The notes beneath the pieces were generated by a model. It saw only the letters and a list, made by a program, of their open reading frames with translations, was not told the origin of the DNA and did not search any database. The position numbers were made by a program, and so were the translations under genes. DNA of 64,000 nucleotides from Helianthus annuus (taxonomy: Eukaryota; Streptophyta; Magnoliopsida; Asterales; Asteraceae), in assembly GCF_002127325.2 (NCBI RefSeq), contig NC_035448.2:122346031-122410030 (forward strand). Reading direction: 5' to 3'. Positions 23,906 through 36,240 of this stretch are shown here, in pieces (the stretch's first letter is position 1; the number at the start of each line of letters is the position of its first letter).

Positions 23906-24568
23906 TTATGGAGTTTCTCCATTTTCTAAGGAACTATTGATATCGGGTGGTTCCTTACTGGATGGAACAACCCCAAAGTGCCTAAGATACCTTAATTGTC
24001 CTAGACTAAGACGAGAACGCAAGAGGTTGTCGGTGAGGGTGATTCCTATGTTTATTTTAGGTGGACAAGTCCAACCCTTTTCCGGGCTCTCGTTAAAGAA
24101 GGTATATGCCGAATCGCTCAGGTCTATGTATGCACCGAACGAAGTCGATGGAGAGTCCTTCACGGCACAATCGGCACAGGGACGACTATCGTCCATGTCT
24201 TTGCTAGGTATGGATTAATGAACAACGAGGTTGTTTTCATGCGACCCCAACATTTCTTCTTGGTCATCGTCTTGGGATGGATTAATGAAATCCTTCCTAA
24301 GCTCTTGTAACCAATTTAGAACTAGATTTTCTAGTTGAAATAATTCGTCAAGGAGCATTTCTCCTAGAATATCTGGCTGGGCGCATTCGAGGGAGAGATA
24401 GTGATTATTTTTACTTTCTCCCCTCTTAAGGTTATAGGGAGACGGTGGGTCTATATAGTGGGGCTTATAATTTAGAAAGTAACATTCTAATTCTTTATGT
24501 TTGCCTCCACATAATTGACACCACGTACCATAAGAGTGCCGAAAGAAAAAAGAATTACCATCACTCAT
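23906..24568 (-). pseudogene. Zinc-knuckle protein of Athila-like copy 1 (gag-related), one internal stop
   Basis: The frame starts MSDGNSFFFRHSYGTW and holds CQLCGGKHKELEC, a C-x2-C-x3-H-x4-C knuckle. The gag protein of copy 2 has the same unusual spacing and the same GG (CEGCGGPHENWSC), and both are followed within 15 residues by YID, so homology to the gag nucleic-acid-binding region is likely. A TAA at 24215-24217 splits the 221-codon frame. The second part (24196-23906) starts MDDSRPCADCAVKD and contains FFNESPEKGWTCPPK, which I do not recognise. The capsid part of gag is absent. Possible role: RNA binding or packaging for a non-autonomous element. That is inference. Confidence 0.5.
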
Positions 24569-24853
24569 GTTTGTGTCAGAAATTACCAACCGCCGGGATC
24601 TAACAGTTCTGTTTTCAGTAACTGAATCTTGGGCACGGGGGCGTGTTGAGTGAAGACGGCCCCGTGTTCAGCTTACTGTCTGACTTAAAACAAGATTGCC
24701 AGTTCCAATGATTTGGGCACGGGGCGTGTTCAGCGGGCACGACCCGTGCTGAGTTCTGCAAAAGCTGAAAAATTTCAGAAAATCCTAAAAAATAAAAAGA
24801 AAATAAAAAAAATGATTAGGCCGTTGATTCCTAACTTTCTTAAAATCCTTGTG

Positions 24854-24871
24854 TCTCCGACAACGACGCCA
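24854..24871 (-). other. Primer-binding site of Athila-like copy 1 (tRNA-Asp, degenerate)
   Basis: The plus strand reads TCTCCGACAACGACGCCA, matching the 3' end of plant tRNA-Asp (TCCCCGGCAACGGCGCCA) with three differences, all transitions. It lies 6 bases from the right LTR. Confidence 0.75.
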
Positions 24872-24877
24872 AAAACT

Positions 24878-26520
24878 TGATGCATGATAGTGTGTATATG
24901 TTTTAGATATGTATTTTAAGCCCTTTTTACACTTTAACCAAGTTTTAAATTTATAAAACACGATATTTACTAACACTAAACACACATATGGGCAAGTGCA
25001 CCCATCGTGGACGTAGTATAGTGTTGGTAAGATACCGAGGTCGTCCAAGGACACAAGAGCTTTTAGTACCGGTTTATCCTCAACGTCTAATCAAACCAAA
25101 ATGTTAGAAAAAAGATTTTTAAACTAAGAAAATAAAATTAACTAAATGCTGAAAAATAAAATAAAAATAAAAACAGATAGACAAGATGAATCACTTGGAT
25201 CCGACTCGTGTGGTAGTATAACCTTTGATTATTTTCGCACTTTTGCACTTGTTTAAGAGATTATCTTAGTTATTGTAGTAGGCCCCTCTTTTGAAGGCGA
25301 CGTTACCCTCAACCCAGTAGTTTGAGTCAGCAAGGATACAATCCTAAAGGGTCGGATTATTGAAAGATAATTAATTAAGTTATTAATGCAAATTATGGTA
25401 GGCCCCTCTTTTGGAGGTGACGTTACCCTCGACTAAGTAGTCTGAGTCAGCAGGGATACAGTCCTAAATAGCCGGGTTATAGTATTAATAGTAGTTAACT
25501 TATGAGGGGATCAAAGAGTTTGGACCCCCGCCATCCAATACCTTTGGGTATTGAAGGAGGTCCTACTAAATTTGACCCAGGTCCCTTGCAGGACCTCTAA
25601 ACGCTGAACAAGGGCAAGACCCTTTCCAAACCGTTCCCTTAACCCCTAACCAGGTAGCCAACATACCTCCATATAGACCGTGGAGATATGAATGGTGAAA
25701 ATCTTTTATTTTATATAGACAGTAAAATAATGCCAAGACACCACGGACAAACGATAAGGAAGAATCACCTTCAACATAAGCAACTAGTTATTAAAGTCAT
25801 TAATACAAAACCAACTAAAAAGTGCAAAAGATTAAAAATAAAAAGTATTATACTAAACACTTCTCTTCACCAAGTGATGTAAGAGACTTAGGCAAACATG
25901 GCCTTGATTGTCAAGAACTCTTACGATCAATCTTGGATCCCGAGACGACTTACACACTCTATGATGGACAATGGATGATGGTGGTGGATGATGGTGTTGT
26001 GATGGTGGTGGGTGGTGGATGAAGTGTGAGAGAGGTGGTGTGCCAAGGGATGAGTTGCAATGGCTCCAAGCACTCCTATTTATAGGCTGAACAGAAGCCT
26101 GGGCACGGCCCCGTGCCCGTCTGACACTATCTCTCTTCATTAATTGTAATTCGCAATATAATTAATGCGCCTGCAGTACTTTGGGCACGCCCCCGTGTTC
26201 ACTGGGCACGACCCCGTGGTGAGCAATAGAAGCTTCTACAGGTTTGTCTTTTCTGCTGCTTCTTGGGCACGGCCCCATGCTCGCTGAGCACGGGGCGTGT
26301 TCTGTCTTCTGCCTTCTCTGTTTTGCTTGGGAGGATGCTGTCGAGGGGTCGGGCAGTCCACTTTTATTCCCTTTCTTGTATTTATGTTAGATTTAGCTGT
26401 CTTTTTGCTTCTTTTGTTAATTTGAGCTCATTTAATCCTGAAAATAAAAAGGAAGACAAAAACACACTTTTTCCAACATTAGTACTTAAAAAGGGTTAGT
26501 TTTATGCCTCATTTGATGTA
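24878..26520 (-). repeat. 5' LTR of Athila-like copy 1, truncated
   Basis: Starts TGATGCATGATAG and follows the left LTR closely until ATTTGATGTA at 26520, where about 40 terminal bases are replaced by unrelated AT-rich DNA. Confidence 0.85.
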
Positions 26521-27350
26521 AGGAAATATATATATAAGTATATATTTTGTATTTTTGTCCATACAACCTTTTGGGCAAGTGTAAGTATTTTTATACTTAG
26601 TTGTATTTTGTGGTATTTTTTGGTTTATTTTATATTTATATTCTTTTGTGTGTATTTTGTAGTTTTTTACCCTACTTGTATACTAATAGGTATTACACAT
26701 AATATACCAAAGCCAACCCAATGGTGTATATACGTGTATCAAAGTTCTGCCATTATCAAACAGGGAAACCTACTAGTTCTTTTGTATTTTTTTTTCTGGA
26801 GTTAAATGCTTGATTGGTTCATGTGGTTTGCCATTTTTGCAGACTTAGTCTCAAGGCTTCAATAATTATAGAGTTGGTCCTAGTGGTTATAATTTTTAAA
26901 CTCGGGTGGTCCTTATCACTAACCTCGGGAGGTCCTTATCACTAACCTTTGTTAGATTTCTCAGTTAAGTATGTGTAAAATTACTGTATTACCCTTGAAC
27001 AATTAAAAAAATAAAAAATATGAAGGAGATAGGGCCGACTACTCATCTTCTTCATCACCACCTCTCTCTCTCTCTCTCTCTCTCCCTTTCAAAAACTCTG
27101 CCACCGCCACCACCTCCTCCTTCACAACCTACACCACCTCCACCACCAGCTTCGTTTCTCCATCGTTTTCTTCATCTGCTGCAGCCTGCGTTCTCTCAGC
27201 ACCTCAATATCGTCAAGATCTAGCTTTTCTAGGGCTGCGATTTCATCGTCGTTTTTTTTCTTCTATAGCTTTTGCAAGTGTCAGCACTTGTTATTCCAAG
27301 ATCTGCAAATTGAATTTGAAATTGAAATTGAGATTATGTGTTATGGATGA
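26521..27350. other. Flanking DNA with a CT microsatellite
   Basis: No gene is supported. A (CT)n run lies at 27062-27085, followed by CCACCGCCACCACC-rich sequence resembling a 5' leader. The 26800-27000 stretch has repeated GGTCCTTATCACTAACCT phrases, as in many plant non-autonomous transposons. A short open frame at 27020-27223 is low-complexity Leu/Ser/Pro and is not called as a gene. Confidence 0.45.
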
Positions 27351-27588
27351 TTTAGAAATAGGTCTGTAAACGAACCGAACGTTCAGCGGGAAGTTCGTTT
27401 ATGTTCATTCGATTAGCTTAACGAACGAACACAAACAAAAAAATTCGTTCAGTTAGCTTAGCAAACAAACACGAACATAGGTCTCGTTCGTTCGTCTGCG
27501 TTCGTGAACCTTCGGTAACATGTTCGATTACGTTCGTCTGTGTTCGTTTGATTATATTAAAAAATAATAAATAATAAACATTTTATCT

Positions 27589-30500
27589 AAACCGATGGCG
27601 GAATCATCGGGGCGCGGCACTGAGCGAAACAGATTGTCCAGGAGAATCCATAACAACTATTCGTTTTAATATATTAAAGGTTCATGTCCCATACCACAAA
27701 CATATAAAATAAAAACAGTTATTACAGACGACGTTCTCAAAGACAAATATCCATTCCGACAACTCAGATTTTTATTTAGTTTGTTTCTAGACTCCATCCT
27801 AGTCTTGATTCCAGCAATTAACAAGCAAATAATAAACCTTTTATCTAAACATATTGAAAACTTGAAACCCTATTTTTTCTAAGTTAGCTAAAATTTGGAC
27901 ATGCTAAGACATTTTTGGGATAATTATGTCTAATTTTGTAACACCCCAAATTTCATACGTTTTTAATATAAACTATATGTACGACGTCAAAAGGATCGAT
28001 GGTAATTTTAGACTATTACAATAATAATAGTCGATTAATTTTTACTAGTAAGTCTAATTATTTAGAATGAATAAAACTAATTAAGAGGAAAGTAACTTGA
28101 TTAATGGTTAGATATGTAAATGACATGGTATGAAAACATGAGGGGCTGAAGGTGAAATATGGCTATGAAAATAATAAAACACAAACTTGTAGCAGATGGT
28201 GGGCATATGTGTGTGTGTCGAGTTCAAGCAGGAAAGATAAAGAAAACCCACCTCTTCAACTACAAGTAGAAATTCAGCAAATTGAGGATGAAATAGGACT
28301 AGATTCTTATGCATGTGATAAAATTCTTAATCATCTAAGAGTTCTCTACATAAGGTGTCACACCCCAACCGATGGCGGAATAATCGGGGCGCGGCACTGT
28401 GCGAAACAGATTGTCCAGGAGAATCCATAACAACTATTCGTTATAATATATTAAAGGTTCATGTCCCATACCACAAACATATAAAATAAAAACAATTATT
28501 ACAGACGATGTTTGATGTGTGCGAGGTGTTATATATTTTTGATGTATATTTAAGCCCTTTTTACACTTTTAGCCAAGTTTTAAATTTATAAAACACGATA
28601 TTTACTAACACTAAACACACATATGGGCAAGTGCACCCATCGTGGACATAGTATAGTGTTGGTAAGATACCGAGGTCGTCCAAGGACACAAGAGCTTTTA
28701 GTACCGGTTTATCCTCAACGTCTAATCAAATCAAAAAGTTATAAAAGATTTTTAAACTAAGAAAATAAAAACTAACTAAATGCTGAAAATTAAAATAAAA
28801 TAAAAACAGATAGACAAGATGAATCACTTGGATCCGACTTGTGTATTAGTATAACCTTTGATTATTTTCGCACTTTTGCACTTGTTTAAGAGATTATCTT
28901 AGTTATTGTAGTAGGCCCCTCTTTTGGAGGCGACGTTACCCTCAACCCAGTAGTTTGAGTCAGCAAGGATACAATCCTAAAGGGTTGGATTATTGGAAGA
29001 TAATGAATTAAGTTATTAATGCGAATTATGGTAGGCCCCACTTTTGGCGGTGACGTTACCCTCGGCTAAGTAGTCTGAGTCAGCAGGGATACAGTCCTAA
29101 ATAGCCGGATTATAGTATTAATAGTAGTTAACTTATGAGGGGGTCAAAGAGTTTGGATCCCCGCCATCCAATACCTATGGGCATTGAAGGAGATCCTACT
29201 AAATTTGACCCAGGTCCCTTGCAGGACCTCTAAACGCTGAACAAGGGCAAGACCCTTACCAAACCGTTCCCTTAACCCCCGACCAGGTAGCCAACATACG
29301 TCCATATAGACCGTGGAGGTATGAATGGTGAAAATCTTTTATTTTATATAGACAGTAAAATAATGCCAAGACACCACGGACAAACGATAAGGAAAGATCA
29401 CCTTCAACATAAGCAACTAGTTATTAAAGTCATTAATACAAAACCAAATAAAAAGTGCAAAAGATTAAAAATAAAAAGTATTATACTAAACACTTGTCTT
29501 CACCAAGTGATGTAAGAGACTTAGGCAAACATGGCCTTGATTGTCAAGAACTCTTACGATCAATCTTGGAACCCGAGACGACTCACACACTCTATGATGG
29601 ACAATGGATGATGGTGGTGGTGGATGATGGTGTTATGGTGGTGGTGGGTGGTGGATGAAGTGTGAGAGAGGTGGTGTGCCAAGGGATGAGTTGAAATGAA
29701 ACCAAGCACTCCTATTTATAGGCTGAACAGAATGCTAGGCAAGGCCCCGTGTCCGCTGGACACGCCCCCGTGCCCGTCTGACACTCTCTCTCTTCATTAA
29801 TTGTAATTCGCAATTACAATTAATGCGCTTGTTGTACTTTCGCCACGCCCCCGTGCTCACTGGACACAGCCCCGTGGTGGGCAATAGAAGCTTCTATAGG
29901 TTTGTCTTTTCTGCTGCTTCTTGGGCACGGCCCCGTGCTGGCTGAGCACGGGGCGTGTTCAGTCTTCTGACTTCTCTTTTTTTTGCTTGGGAGGATGCCG
30001 TTGAGGGGTCGGGCAATCCACTTTTGTTCCTTTTCTTGTATTTATGTTAGATTTAGCCGTCTTTTTGCTTCTTTTGTGAATTTGAGCTCATTTCATCCTG
30101 AAAATACAAAAGGAAGACAAAAACACTCTTTTTCCAACATTAGTACTTAAAAAGGGTTAGTTTTATGCCTCATTTGATGTAATTTATATGTTGCATTTTA
30201 CACACATCAATGTTCTCAAAGACAAATATCCATTCCGACAACTCAGATTTTTATTTAGTTTGTTTCTAGACTCCATCCTAGTCTTGATTCCAGCAATTAA
30301 CAAGCAAATAATAAACCTTTTATCTAAACATATTGAAAACTTGAAACCCTATTTTTTCTAAGTTAGCTAAAATTTGGACATGCTAAGACATTTTTGGGAT
30401 AATTATGTCTAATTTTGAAACACCCCAAATTTCATACTTTTTTAATATAAACTATATGTACGATGTCGAAAGGGTAGATGGTAATTTTAGACTATTACAA

Positions 30501-30834
30501 TAATAATAGTCGGTTAATTTTTGCTAGTAAGTCTAATTATTTAGAATGAATAAAACTAATTAAGAGGAAAGTAACTTGATTAATGGTTAGATATGTAAAT
30601 GACATGGTATGAAAACATGAGGGGCTGAAAGTGAAATATGGCTATGAAAATAATAAAACACAAACTTGTTGCAGATGGTGGGCATATGTGTGTGTGTCGA
30701 GTTCAAGCAGGAAAGAAAAATAAAACCCACCTCTTCAACTACAAGTAGAAATTCAGCAAATTAAGGATGAAATAGGACTAGATTCTTATGCTTGTGATGA
30801 AATTCTTAATCATCTAAGAGTTCTATACATAAGG
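27589..30834. repeat. Tandem duplication of the left junction of the nest
   Basis: A unit of roughly 770 bases is repeated: the first 250 or so bases of the Tekay-like LTR (from ACCGATGGCGGAATCATCGG to CAATTAACAAGCAA), then hAT-derived sequence (ATAATAAACCTTTTATCTAA), then the start of the solo LTR (TG(T/A)AACACCCCAAATTTCAT) to CTA(C)ATAAGG. Unit A is 27589-28355. Unit B is 28356-30834 minus a later insertion. The true LTR follows at 30835. The junction LTR-to-hAT (AAGCAA/ATAATAAAC) occurs twice, which shows duplication after both insertions. Confidence 0.75.
28513..30209 (-). mobile_element. Solo Athila-like LTR, 1697 bp
   Basis: TGATGTGTGCGAGG...TTTTACACACATCA is bounded by perfect ATGTT duplications (28508-28512, 30210-30214). 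The uninterrupted target (GACGATGTTCTCAAAG) can be read at 30982. The LTR has the same TATA and GC-dyad layout as the other four Athila-like LTRs, so the internal region was probably lost by LTR-LTR recombination. Confidence 0.9.
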
Positions 30835-32747
30835 TGTCACACCCCAACCGATGGCGGAATCATCAGGGTGCGACACTGAGCGAAACAGATTGTCCAGGAG
30901 AATCCATAACAACTATTCGTTATAATATATTAAAGGTTCATGTCCCATACCACAAACATATAAAATAAAAACAGTTATTACAGACGATGTTCTCAAAGAC
31001 AAATATCCATTCCGACAACTCAGATTTTTATTTAGTTTGTTTCTAGAATCCATCCTAGTCTTGATTCCAGCAATTAATAAGCAAAGCATCCTAAGCATTC
31101 AAACACCTGCCATATACGTTAAAATAGAGGTCAATACACATAGTGTAAAGGTGAGCATACAAGTTTGATAATAGTATAATAGAATTCGAAATAGTTTACG
31201 CATAATCAGCATGTAACATGTACAAAGTGAAGGCAAGTAGGTTATCGACAGAGAAATATGCACAGACGTGACTGCGAGTTGTAGAATGCGCAACACATAT
31301 CCCCATTAGGACACGGAAGTAAAGCCCTTAACAACCCCTGTTCACGACAGGTGTTGAGTCCAAGCTATAGTACTATCGTTGCTAAGGTGTCAGGCAACAA
31401 TCACTGTGTTAACATAACATACAAGCATTCATCGAATAACACATAACATGCGAGAGCGATTAGCGTATAAATAGTGTTTGCGTTGTGTGTAGATTGTGAT
31501 TTAGAATAAGTAACGTATGTAACACCCAAAAGTGCATAAAGCAAAAAGGGTTCGAGTATACTCACAGATTGTGTTTAACAAATAAACACAACCTTGGATT
31601 GAAGGGAGCGCTGAGAGAGATTAGCCTGAACAGTTAACGATAACATAAACGATAAACAGCGCGTAAAACGGTGCAATAATACCAAGTGTCGGTCGGTAAT
31701 CCGATCGGATGGTCATCCGATCGGGTGACCATTCGATTGGATTGTCATCCCGTTTGGTAGGGATATGTTTGTGTATGATGGTTTGTACTTTGAAGTTTTC
31801 GTTGCAGCATTTTGAAAACAGAGAAGTATCTCTACCCTTCAGGTCGATCGATCGAACGGCGGTTCGATCGGGCGACGATCCGTTCGGCGAGGTATTTCTC
31901 TGAGAACAAGTTCACAGCAGTGTTGTCACTTGATCGGATGGTCTACCGATCGAGTGGTAATCCGTTAGAACTGGTAATACATTGAACATGTTGAAAATTG
32001 TTTAAGTGTTGAAGTCCCAAACACCACATGATCGGATGGTCGTTTGATCGGACGACAGTCCAATCGAACAGCAATCTGTTCGACGTTTAAAACCTTGAAG
32101 AGTTGAAAATAGTTTAAGTGTGGGACCAAGTGTAAGCCGATCGGGTGGCTGTCCGATCGGATGGACGACAATCCGATCAGACGGCCTGATCGTTCTTAAC
32201 ACTTGATTGTCTTTGAAAGTTTGTAGTTTTGATCGAGTCGATGTGATAACGTGCCAAACAATAGAAACCTCGTTAAGACTCAAGTGACCCGATCGGACAG
32301 GAACCACCCTAGTCTGACCAGTTAACTGTTCGAGACGGTGTTTCATGTTTAACCCGAAATCGGTAGTCTCTTAGATAGAATTCAGATCTTGAACCGATAC
32401 ATCACTAAGAAAGAGTAGAAGATCAGAACGAGCTCCGATTCTATCGGTTTTTGAGTGCATTGAGTGTAAAAGTGTTGAAAGAAAGTTAGAAACCATCTTT
32501 CAATCCTTTTCACCGTGAATATGTTCAGATCTAGGTAAGATCTTTGTTTATTCATGTGGAAATCGTCCAGATCTAAGTTATTCTTGGTGGATTGAAGCCA
32601 AAACATGAAGTTCATAAGAACTCCATGATGACATCACCTTAGAACACCTCAAATCCACTGATTTCACGGTTAAAAGTTAAGATTCAAAAGATAGAAAGAT
32701 GAAGGAGTGCGTGTAGATCATAGAAGTACAAGATTTAGGTTGAAAAC

Positions 32748-34440
32748 TGATGCGTGCTAGTGTGTATATGTTTGAAGTATATATTTTAAGCCCTTTTTAC
32801 ACTTTAGCCAAGTTTTAAATTTATAAAACACGATATTTACTAACACTAAACACACATATGGGCAAGTGCACCCATCGTGGACGTAGTATAGTGTTGGTAA
32901 GATACCGAGGTCGTCCAAGGACACAAGAGCTTTTAATACCGGTTTATCCTCAACGTCTAATCAAATCAAAATGTTAGAAAAAGATTTTTAAACTAAGAAA
33001 ATAAAACTAACTAAATGCTGAAAAATAAAATAAAAATAAAAACAGATAGACAAGATGAATCACTTGGATCCGACTCGTGTGTTAGTATAACCTTTGATTA
33101 TTTTCGCACTTTTGCAATTGTTTAAGAGATTATCTTAGTTATTGTAGTAGGCCCCTCTTTTGAAGGCGACGTTACCCTCAACCCAGTAGTTTGAGTCAGC
33201 AAGGATACAGTCCTAAAGGGTCGGATTATTGAAAGATAATTAATTAAGTTATTAATGCAAATTATGGTAGGCCCCTCTTTTGGAGGTGACGTTACCCTCG
33301 ACTAAGTAGTCTGAGTCAGCAGGGATACAATCCTAAATAGTCGGGTTATAGTATTAATAGTAGTTAACTTATGAGGGGATCAAAGAGTTTGGACCCCCGC
33401 CATCCAATACCTTTGGGTATTGAAGGAGGTCCTACTAAATTTGACCCAGGTCCCTTGCAGGACCTCTAAACGCTGAACAAGGGCAAGACCCTTACCAAAC
33501 CGTTCCCTTAACCCCCGACCAGGTAGCCAACATACCTCCATATAGACCGTGGAGATATGAATGGTGAAAATCTTTTATTTTATATAGACAGTAAAATAAT
33601 GCCAAGACACCACGGACAAACGATAAGGAAGAATCACCTTCAACATAAGCAACTAGTTATTAAAGTCATTAATACAAAACCAATTAAAAAGTGCAAAAGA
33701 TTAAAAATAAAAAGTATTATACTAAACACTTGTCTTCACCAAGTGATGTAAGAGACTTAGGCAAACATGGCCTTGATTGTTAAGAACTCTTACGATCAAT
33801 CTTGGATCCAGAGACGACTCACACACTCTATGATGGACAATGGATGATGGTGGTGGATGATGGTGTTGTGATGGTGGTGGGTGGTGGATGAAGTGTGAGA
33901 GAGGTGGTGTGCCAAGGGATGAGTTGCAATGGCTCCAAGCACTCCTATTTATAGGCTGAACAGAGGCCTGGGCACAACCCCGTGTCCGCTGGGCACGGCC
34001 CCGTGCCCGTCTGACACTATCTCTCTTCATTAATTGTAATTCGCAATTACAATTAATGCGCCTGCAGTACTTTTGGCACGCCCCCGTGTTCACTGGGCAC
34101 GGCCCCGTGGTGAGCAATAGAAGCTTCTACAGGTTTGTCTTTTCTGCTGCTTCTTGGGCACGGACCCGTGCTCGCTGAGCACGGGGCGTGTTCAGTCTTC
34201 TGCCTTCTCTGTTTTGCTTGGGAGGATGCTGTCGAGGGGTCGGGCAGTCCACTTTTATTCCCTTTCTTGTATTTATGTTAGATTTAGCCGTCTTTTTGCT
34301 TCTTTTGTTAATTTGAGCTCATTTAATCCTGAAAATACAAAAGGAAGACAAAAATACACTTTTTCCAACATTAGTACTTAAAAAGGGTTAGTTTTATGCC
34401 TCATTTGATGTAATTTGTATGTTGCATTTTACACACATCA
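32748..34440 (-). repeat. 3' LTR of Athila-like copy 2
   Basis: TGATGCGTGCTAG...ACACACATCA. A minus-strand TATAAATA lies in CTATTTATAGG near 33945-33955, with GGGCACGG-type dyads directly upstream (33968-34190). Confidence 0.9.
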
Positions 34441-35044
34441 AATATCCCCACACTTGAATTTTTGCTTGTCCTCAAGCAAAACTCTTTAATATGTGGCTTA
34501 CACTCCCAAATGGAATGGGTAGAAGAGAAGGTTTTGGGCTTGTCATAGAGTGTCGGGATTTTCCAAGATTGTTTAGGTTTTATTTTTACTTATTTACAAT
34601 CCTATTCATCATGATTTATTAAAAACTTTTCATAAGATAAATTATTTATTAAGGCATAGCATACCTTTCTAAAATTTCATTTATATACAAGTCCACATAC
34701 CTCACGGGAGAAATCACTCACACTCGGCCGAAGGTGTATTTTTAGTGAATCACTCGAGAGCGGCATGGAACTTTTTCCTACCATAAGCTTGCCAAGCAAT
34801 CAATCCTTCTCCTTTTTAACTTTATACCTTTGTAAATATCAAGAGGACTTTTTGGGTGAAGGGTTAGGCTTGGGCTAAAGGTAGGTAGTTGGGTTTGTGG
34901 TTAGTAGAAAAGGGCGAAAAGCGTAAAAAGCGTCGGTTTTCGTAAAACATTTTGTTTTTGTGACTTTCTATTTTCAATGAAGTATTTATTGAAACAAGCT
35001 TTTGTTTGAGGAGCTTTGTTTGTTTAATTCAAACTTCATTGTAA

Positions 35045-35096
<52 letters not shown>

Positions 35097-36240
35097 AGTC
35101 ACACGAAAACCGAGCTTGTTACTAAAATAAAAGGGTAAAAATAAAAAGGGTTTTGGGTGGGTAAAAAGGGTTTTGGGTTAAGAAATGAAAAGGTTTAGGC
35201 TCAGAGGGGCTAACTAGGGGGAATTTTTGGGTAGGTGAAAAGAAAAATAAAAATAATGGTGTTGAAAGAAAAGGGTTAGTCTTAATGCCTCCATCATTTA
35301 CTTACTTGGGTTTAAGTTGGTAAGGACCGGGAATGAATTGTCATGGCAAGTTCTAGAGTCGTAAGAACTAAGCGGCTATTCACACAAGAAACGAAAAATG
35401 AGCATTTAGCGTAAAGATGTATATTTGTATGCTCAAGAAAGGCTCAAAACTCACTTTTGTGGGAATGGGTTTTTTTTTTATGTGATCAAGTATATATAAT
35501 CAAATTTTAACTAAGCTTGTCATGTCGTTTCATATTTTTCTTATGTTGGTTCTTTTTATCACGACGCTATCGGTTGTAAACTTATAAAAATATAACCTTG
35601 TTAGTCTTAGAATTCCCAACTTAAACTTAGACAAGTAGAGAAAAAAATGAGGGTGATTAGCGGTTCCAATAGAGTTTTGTGTAAGGCTTGTTATTAGGAC
35701 TTGCAAAATTCAAGGTTTTAGCATCCCCCCACACTTAAATTACACATTGTCCTCAATGTGTCCCGAAAATAAATTTTTAGGTTGATTGAATGTGCAAAAT
35801 GGTGTTAAAAGCAAAATTTTAGGTTACTGGCAGTCTGGACACGGCCCCGTGCTGACCGGGCACGGCCCCGTGTTCAGGTGCTAGTAACAATAATTAAAGA
35901 AAGGAAACAGAAGCCTGGACACGGGGGCGTGTTCGGTGAACACGGCCCGTGTCCAGTTACCTGAACTGGGCATTTGTCTGCAGGATGTTCAGCACGGGGC
36001 CGTGTTGGCTGGGCACGGCCCGTGCTGAGCTTACTGTAATGGAGAAATTGTTGTCGGATGGCCTTGTTTTTGTGCATGGGGCTATGTTTCTCGTTTCCCT
36101 TGTCATCCTTTACCACCATGAGTGTGTTTTATTCCTACAAATTAAAACTAAAAGATTAAACTTAAACTAAGGATAGTTCCGCGGATTGCCTCCGTGGTGC
36201 GCCATGTTTATAAGGGTCCTTGGCTAGACCCAAGGCAAGG
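34441..36240 (-). other. 3' untranslated interior of Athila-like copy 2
   Basis: It begins beside the LTR with the polypurine tract (minus strand TTCAAGTGTGGGGATATT, 34441-34458). It includes an AT microsatellite (35046-35094) and GC-dyad units at 35836-36030. It parallels the trailer of copy 1, without the two insertions present there. Confidence 0.75.

Larger units (their letters stand above)
16408..26520 (-). mobile_element. Non-autonomous Athila-like LTR retrotransposon (copy 1)
   Basis: Two near-identical LTRs (16408-18078 and 24878-26520) enclose an interior with a primer-binding site beside the right LTR and a polypurine tract beside the left one, so the element reads on the minus strand. 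The interior has no recognisable reverse transcriptase, RNase H or integrase. It carries two small coding frames (24568-23906 and 23310-22873) between leader and trailer sequences shared with copy 2 at 32748-40563. A foldback MITE and a solo LTR are inserted near its 3' end. The right LTR lacks its last 40 or so bases (breakpoint at 26520), so no TSD can be read. It would depend on proteins from another element. Confidence 0.8.
15750..26697. mobile_element. Probable old LTR (solo or truncated), split by an Athila-like element
   Basis: The left part, 15750-16407, starts TGTCACACCCGGTCACCGG. The candidate right part, about 26521-26697, ends TATTACA. The sequence ATAAT occurs one base outside each end (15744-15748 and 26699-26703), as expected for a 5-bp duplication if each terminus includes one extra base. 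That offset and the short right part make this tentative. Confidence 0.4.

Noticed and set aside
27020..27223. Leu/Ser/Pro-rich 67-codon frame
   Set aside because: Low-complexity translation of a CT microsatellite and CCACC repeats without supporting features.
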